A stretch of 7,225 nt of DNA, from the NCBI GenBank assembly GCA_959020035.1, contig CAUEQX010000093.1:1-7225 (forward strand), written 5' to 3'. The stretch is from an uncultured Collinsella sp. Its GTDB lineage: Bacteria > Actinomycetota > Coriobacteriia > Coriobacteriales > Coriobacteriaceae. Below the pieces are notes generated by a model. That model did not search any database, was not told the origin of the DNA, and saw only the letters and a list, made by a program, of their open reading frames with translations. Made by a program: the position numbers and the translations under genes. Below are positions 5,992-7,225 of this stretch, one piece after another. Every line of letters starts with the position of its first letter. Position 1 is the stretch's first letter.

Positions 5992-6059
5992 CGTCTCAAT
6001 CTGTAACACTTAGCCGGCAAAATCGCCTCTACCTGTTACAGATTGAGACAAATGCAGCG
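5978..6059. repeat. Hairpin element family 2, copy 1
   Basis: GTCTCAATCTGTAACA (5993-6008) is perfectly complementary to 6034-6049, a 16-bp stem with a 25-nt loop. An outer stem CGCTGCAT (5978-5985) with ATGCAGCG (6052-6059) adds eight more pairs. It is repeated 80 nt downstream with the same loop length. It lies between the convergent ends of mgtA and the LuxR-type gene, a usual place for REP-like palindromes. Confidence 0.8.
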
Positions 6060-6073
6060 GTCGCGCCGAAATA

Positions 6074-6132
6074 TCTCAATCTGTAACATCTGGGCTCGGT
6101 TTTGCTGAGCAACTGTTACAGATCGAGACAAA
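6074..6132. repeat. Hairpin element family 2, copy 2
   Basis: The left arm TCTCAATCTGTAACA (6074-6088) is identical to copy 1 at an offset of exactly 80 nt. The right arm TGTTACAGATCGAGACAAA (6114-6132) differs by one base, which creates a single A-C mismatch (6078/6124) in the stem. The 25-nt loop differs in sequence but contains its own stem GCTCGG/CTGAGC. Conserved arms with a changed loop mark it as a repeat family and not a simple tandem duplication of the whole unit. Confidence 0.8.
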
Positions 6133-6158
6133 CCGGCGGGATTGGGCTGCCTGCCTCC

Positions 6159-6197
6159 AAACCGCCACAAAGGTGTCTGTCCCCTTTGTGGCGGTTT
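6159..6197. terminator. Two-way terminator between mgtA and the LuxR-type gene
   Basis: AAACCGCCACAAAGG (6159-6173) is perfectly complementary to 6183-6197, a 15-bp stem with a 9-nt loop. Runs of T on the 3' side of both strands (TTTT on plus, TTT on minus) allow termination both ways. It begins 18 nt past the stop codon of the minus-strand gene at 6215 and is the clearest stop for mgtA transcripts. Confidence 0.8.
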
Positions 6198-6214
6198 TGG
6201 CGTTTGCCCGGTTG

Positions 6215-7225
6215 CTAGTCTTGGGGCGTCCAGGACCAGAAGTAGTTGATGAGCGCCACGCGTGACGTCACTTCAACCTTTTTGTTAATCGAGGCGATAT
6301 GGCGGTAGAGCGTGGAGCGCGAAAGGAAGAGCGACGCCGCCACATCCTGCACGCTGTCGTCCGATGTAACCAGGGCCTCCAGGACATCGCGCTCGCGCTT
6401 GGTAAGGCCAAAGGCGGCGACAAAGCCCTCAAGACGCTCGTTAAACGACAGCTCCGGAGCCTCCGGCGGCACCGTATCGGCCCGTTCGGGCGCATGGATC
6501 TCGCCAAGGTCATCGACGGCAAACGCCAACCCCCCCCCCGCGCGATGCCGAACCGTCGGCGCCTTGCCCAAACTGTCCCAGCAGCGAAATCGCAATGCCC
6601 ACAAACAGCACAAGCACCACGGCAACTGCCGTCAGCACGTTTTGGCTCGAGATAATCGCCACCGCCGGCGCCGTCACCAGCAGCGTGCAGATATTGTTGA
6701 TGACGCGACCCATGCATGGCCACAGATACGCCCAGCGGGCATACATCGAAACGGCAGCGAACTTCGCGGTAAAGAACACCACGAAAAAGCCCGAGCCCAG
6801 GTAGAAAATCATCGTGGCGGCAAGTACATTACCGCCATTAGCATCGGTGATAAGCAGAAAGAACGAGAGTGTGGACAGCATGGCGGCACACGTCATGATG
6901 ATGTTCATGTACGAGCGTCCGTGCAGGTCATACAAGACGCCGGCGGCAAAGACGCTCAAGATGAGCAACAGGCGCGGCCAGTCACCCAAGTCGATAGCGC
7001 CGGCGGCATGCGAGGTCGTAAGCCCCGCATTGAGAGCGGCGAATACGCCCGTGAGGCAGGCGGTCGCCACCGTCAGACGCACCACGGCGGCATGAAAAGC
7101 CGCCTTTGCCTCGGGGGCTTCCTGCCACTTGGCGCCATATTCCGACGCATCGACCGATAGCTCGGCAATCTCAGCCTCAAACTCGGGCGCAGCCTCGTCG
7201 CGCAGCTTGGCTCGCCGGGCGACAT
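6215..7225 (-). pseudogene. Membrane-bound LuxR-type regulator, frameshifted at a G10 run; start beyond the right edge
   Basis: A predicted transcription regulator anchored in the membrane, ligand and target genes unknown. The frame is open from the right edge to the stop at 6510-6512. It shows a hydrophilic stretch, then about six hydrophobic segments (roughly 7090-6570; examples LLLILSVFAAGVLYDL and VLTAVAVVLVLFVGIAISLL). The C-terminal part lies in another frame down to TAG at 6215: a linker, then a LuxR-type helix-turn-helix beginning LTKRERDVLEAL and including SRSTLYRHIASINKKVEV. The frames join in the ten-C run at 6530-6539 (G10 in the coding sense). Nine or twelve Gs would fuse them through Gly-Gly-Gly. 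Membrane domain plus LuxR-type end is a known Coriobacteriia architecture. The visible part probably equals the second half of a 12-helix domain. It may be phase-variable, broken, or a sequencing error. As written, the product lacks DNA binding. Confidence 0.8.
6530..6539 (-). repeat. Poly-G tract (G10 in the coding strand)
   Basis: Ten consecutive Cs on the plus strand, so ten Gs in the coding sense of the LuxR-type gene, at the join between membrane domain and DNA-binding domain. Runs of this length are prone to slipped-strand change. It is the exact point where the reading frame is lost. Confidence 0.9.

Noticed and set aside
6215..6625. A free-standing 136-residue LuxR-type protein starting at 6625
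   Set aside because: The residues before the G run are the membrane gene read in a wrong frame, and no ribosome site supports the start. The part after the run is the true C-terminus of the longer gene.
7083..7085. GTG at 7083-7085 as the start of the membrane gene
   Set aside because: The same frame stays open to the right edge with plausible protein sequence, so the gene begins outside the window.
1..7225. CRISPR array, tRNA, rRNA, transposase gene
   Set aside because: No regular spacer-repeat series, no cloverleaf or rRNA segment, and no transposase frame seen. The repeats present are isolated or paired palindromes.

Overview
The window looks like chromosome from a GC-rich Coriobacteriia bacterium, most likely a Collinsella-type gut actinobacterium. 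That is inferred from the GC-rich CGC/GCC codon use of the main genes, a LuxR-type regulator fused to a multi-helix membrane domain (a family expanded in Coriobacteriia), and palindromic intergenic repeats and long symmetric terminators of a kind I associate with Collinsella. No ribosomal or marker gene is present to prove it.

Layout, left to right. Positions 1-464 hold no convincing gene. They carry a 70-nt hairpin element (225-294) and an AT-rich promoter/operator block (about 335-438). A Fic-domain AMP-transferase gene with a C-terminal winged helix follows (465-1637, +). It is clearly AT-richer than the rest and is closed by a second copy of the same 70-nt hairpin (1661-1730), so it looks like an acquired cassette. 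The next 260 bp contain several inverted repeats, including a 99-nt palindrome that encloses the likely terminator of pyrE (1991-2671, -), orotate phosphoribosyltransferase of pyrimidine synthesis.

The 437-bp divergent region between pyrE and the next gene carries a strong -35 inside a perfect 12-bp palindrome and a long predicted 5' leader. The leader holds a 23-codon open frame with an excellent Shine-Dalgarno sequence. It precedes a 922-residue magnesium-transporting P-type ATPase of the MgtA/MgtB family (3109-5877, +). A leader peptide in front of mgtA invites comparison with the MgtL system of enterobacteria.

Beyond mgtA lie two tandem copies of a second hairpin family (5994-6052 and 6074-6132) and a near-perfect two-way terminator (6159-6197). 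The terminator also serves a convergent gene on the minus strand (6215 to beyond 7225): a membrane-bound LuxR-type regulator whose membrane half and DNA-binding half are put out of frame by a run of ten Gs. The run may be a phase-variation switch, a real mutation or a sequencing error.

The genes do not form one pathway. The most unusual content lies between genes: at least three palindrome families, a multi-site operator at fic, a candidate Mg-ATPase leader peptide, and the poly-G switch candidate.
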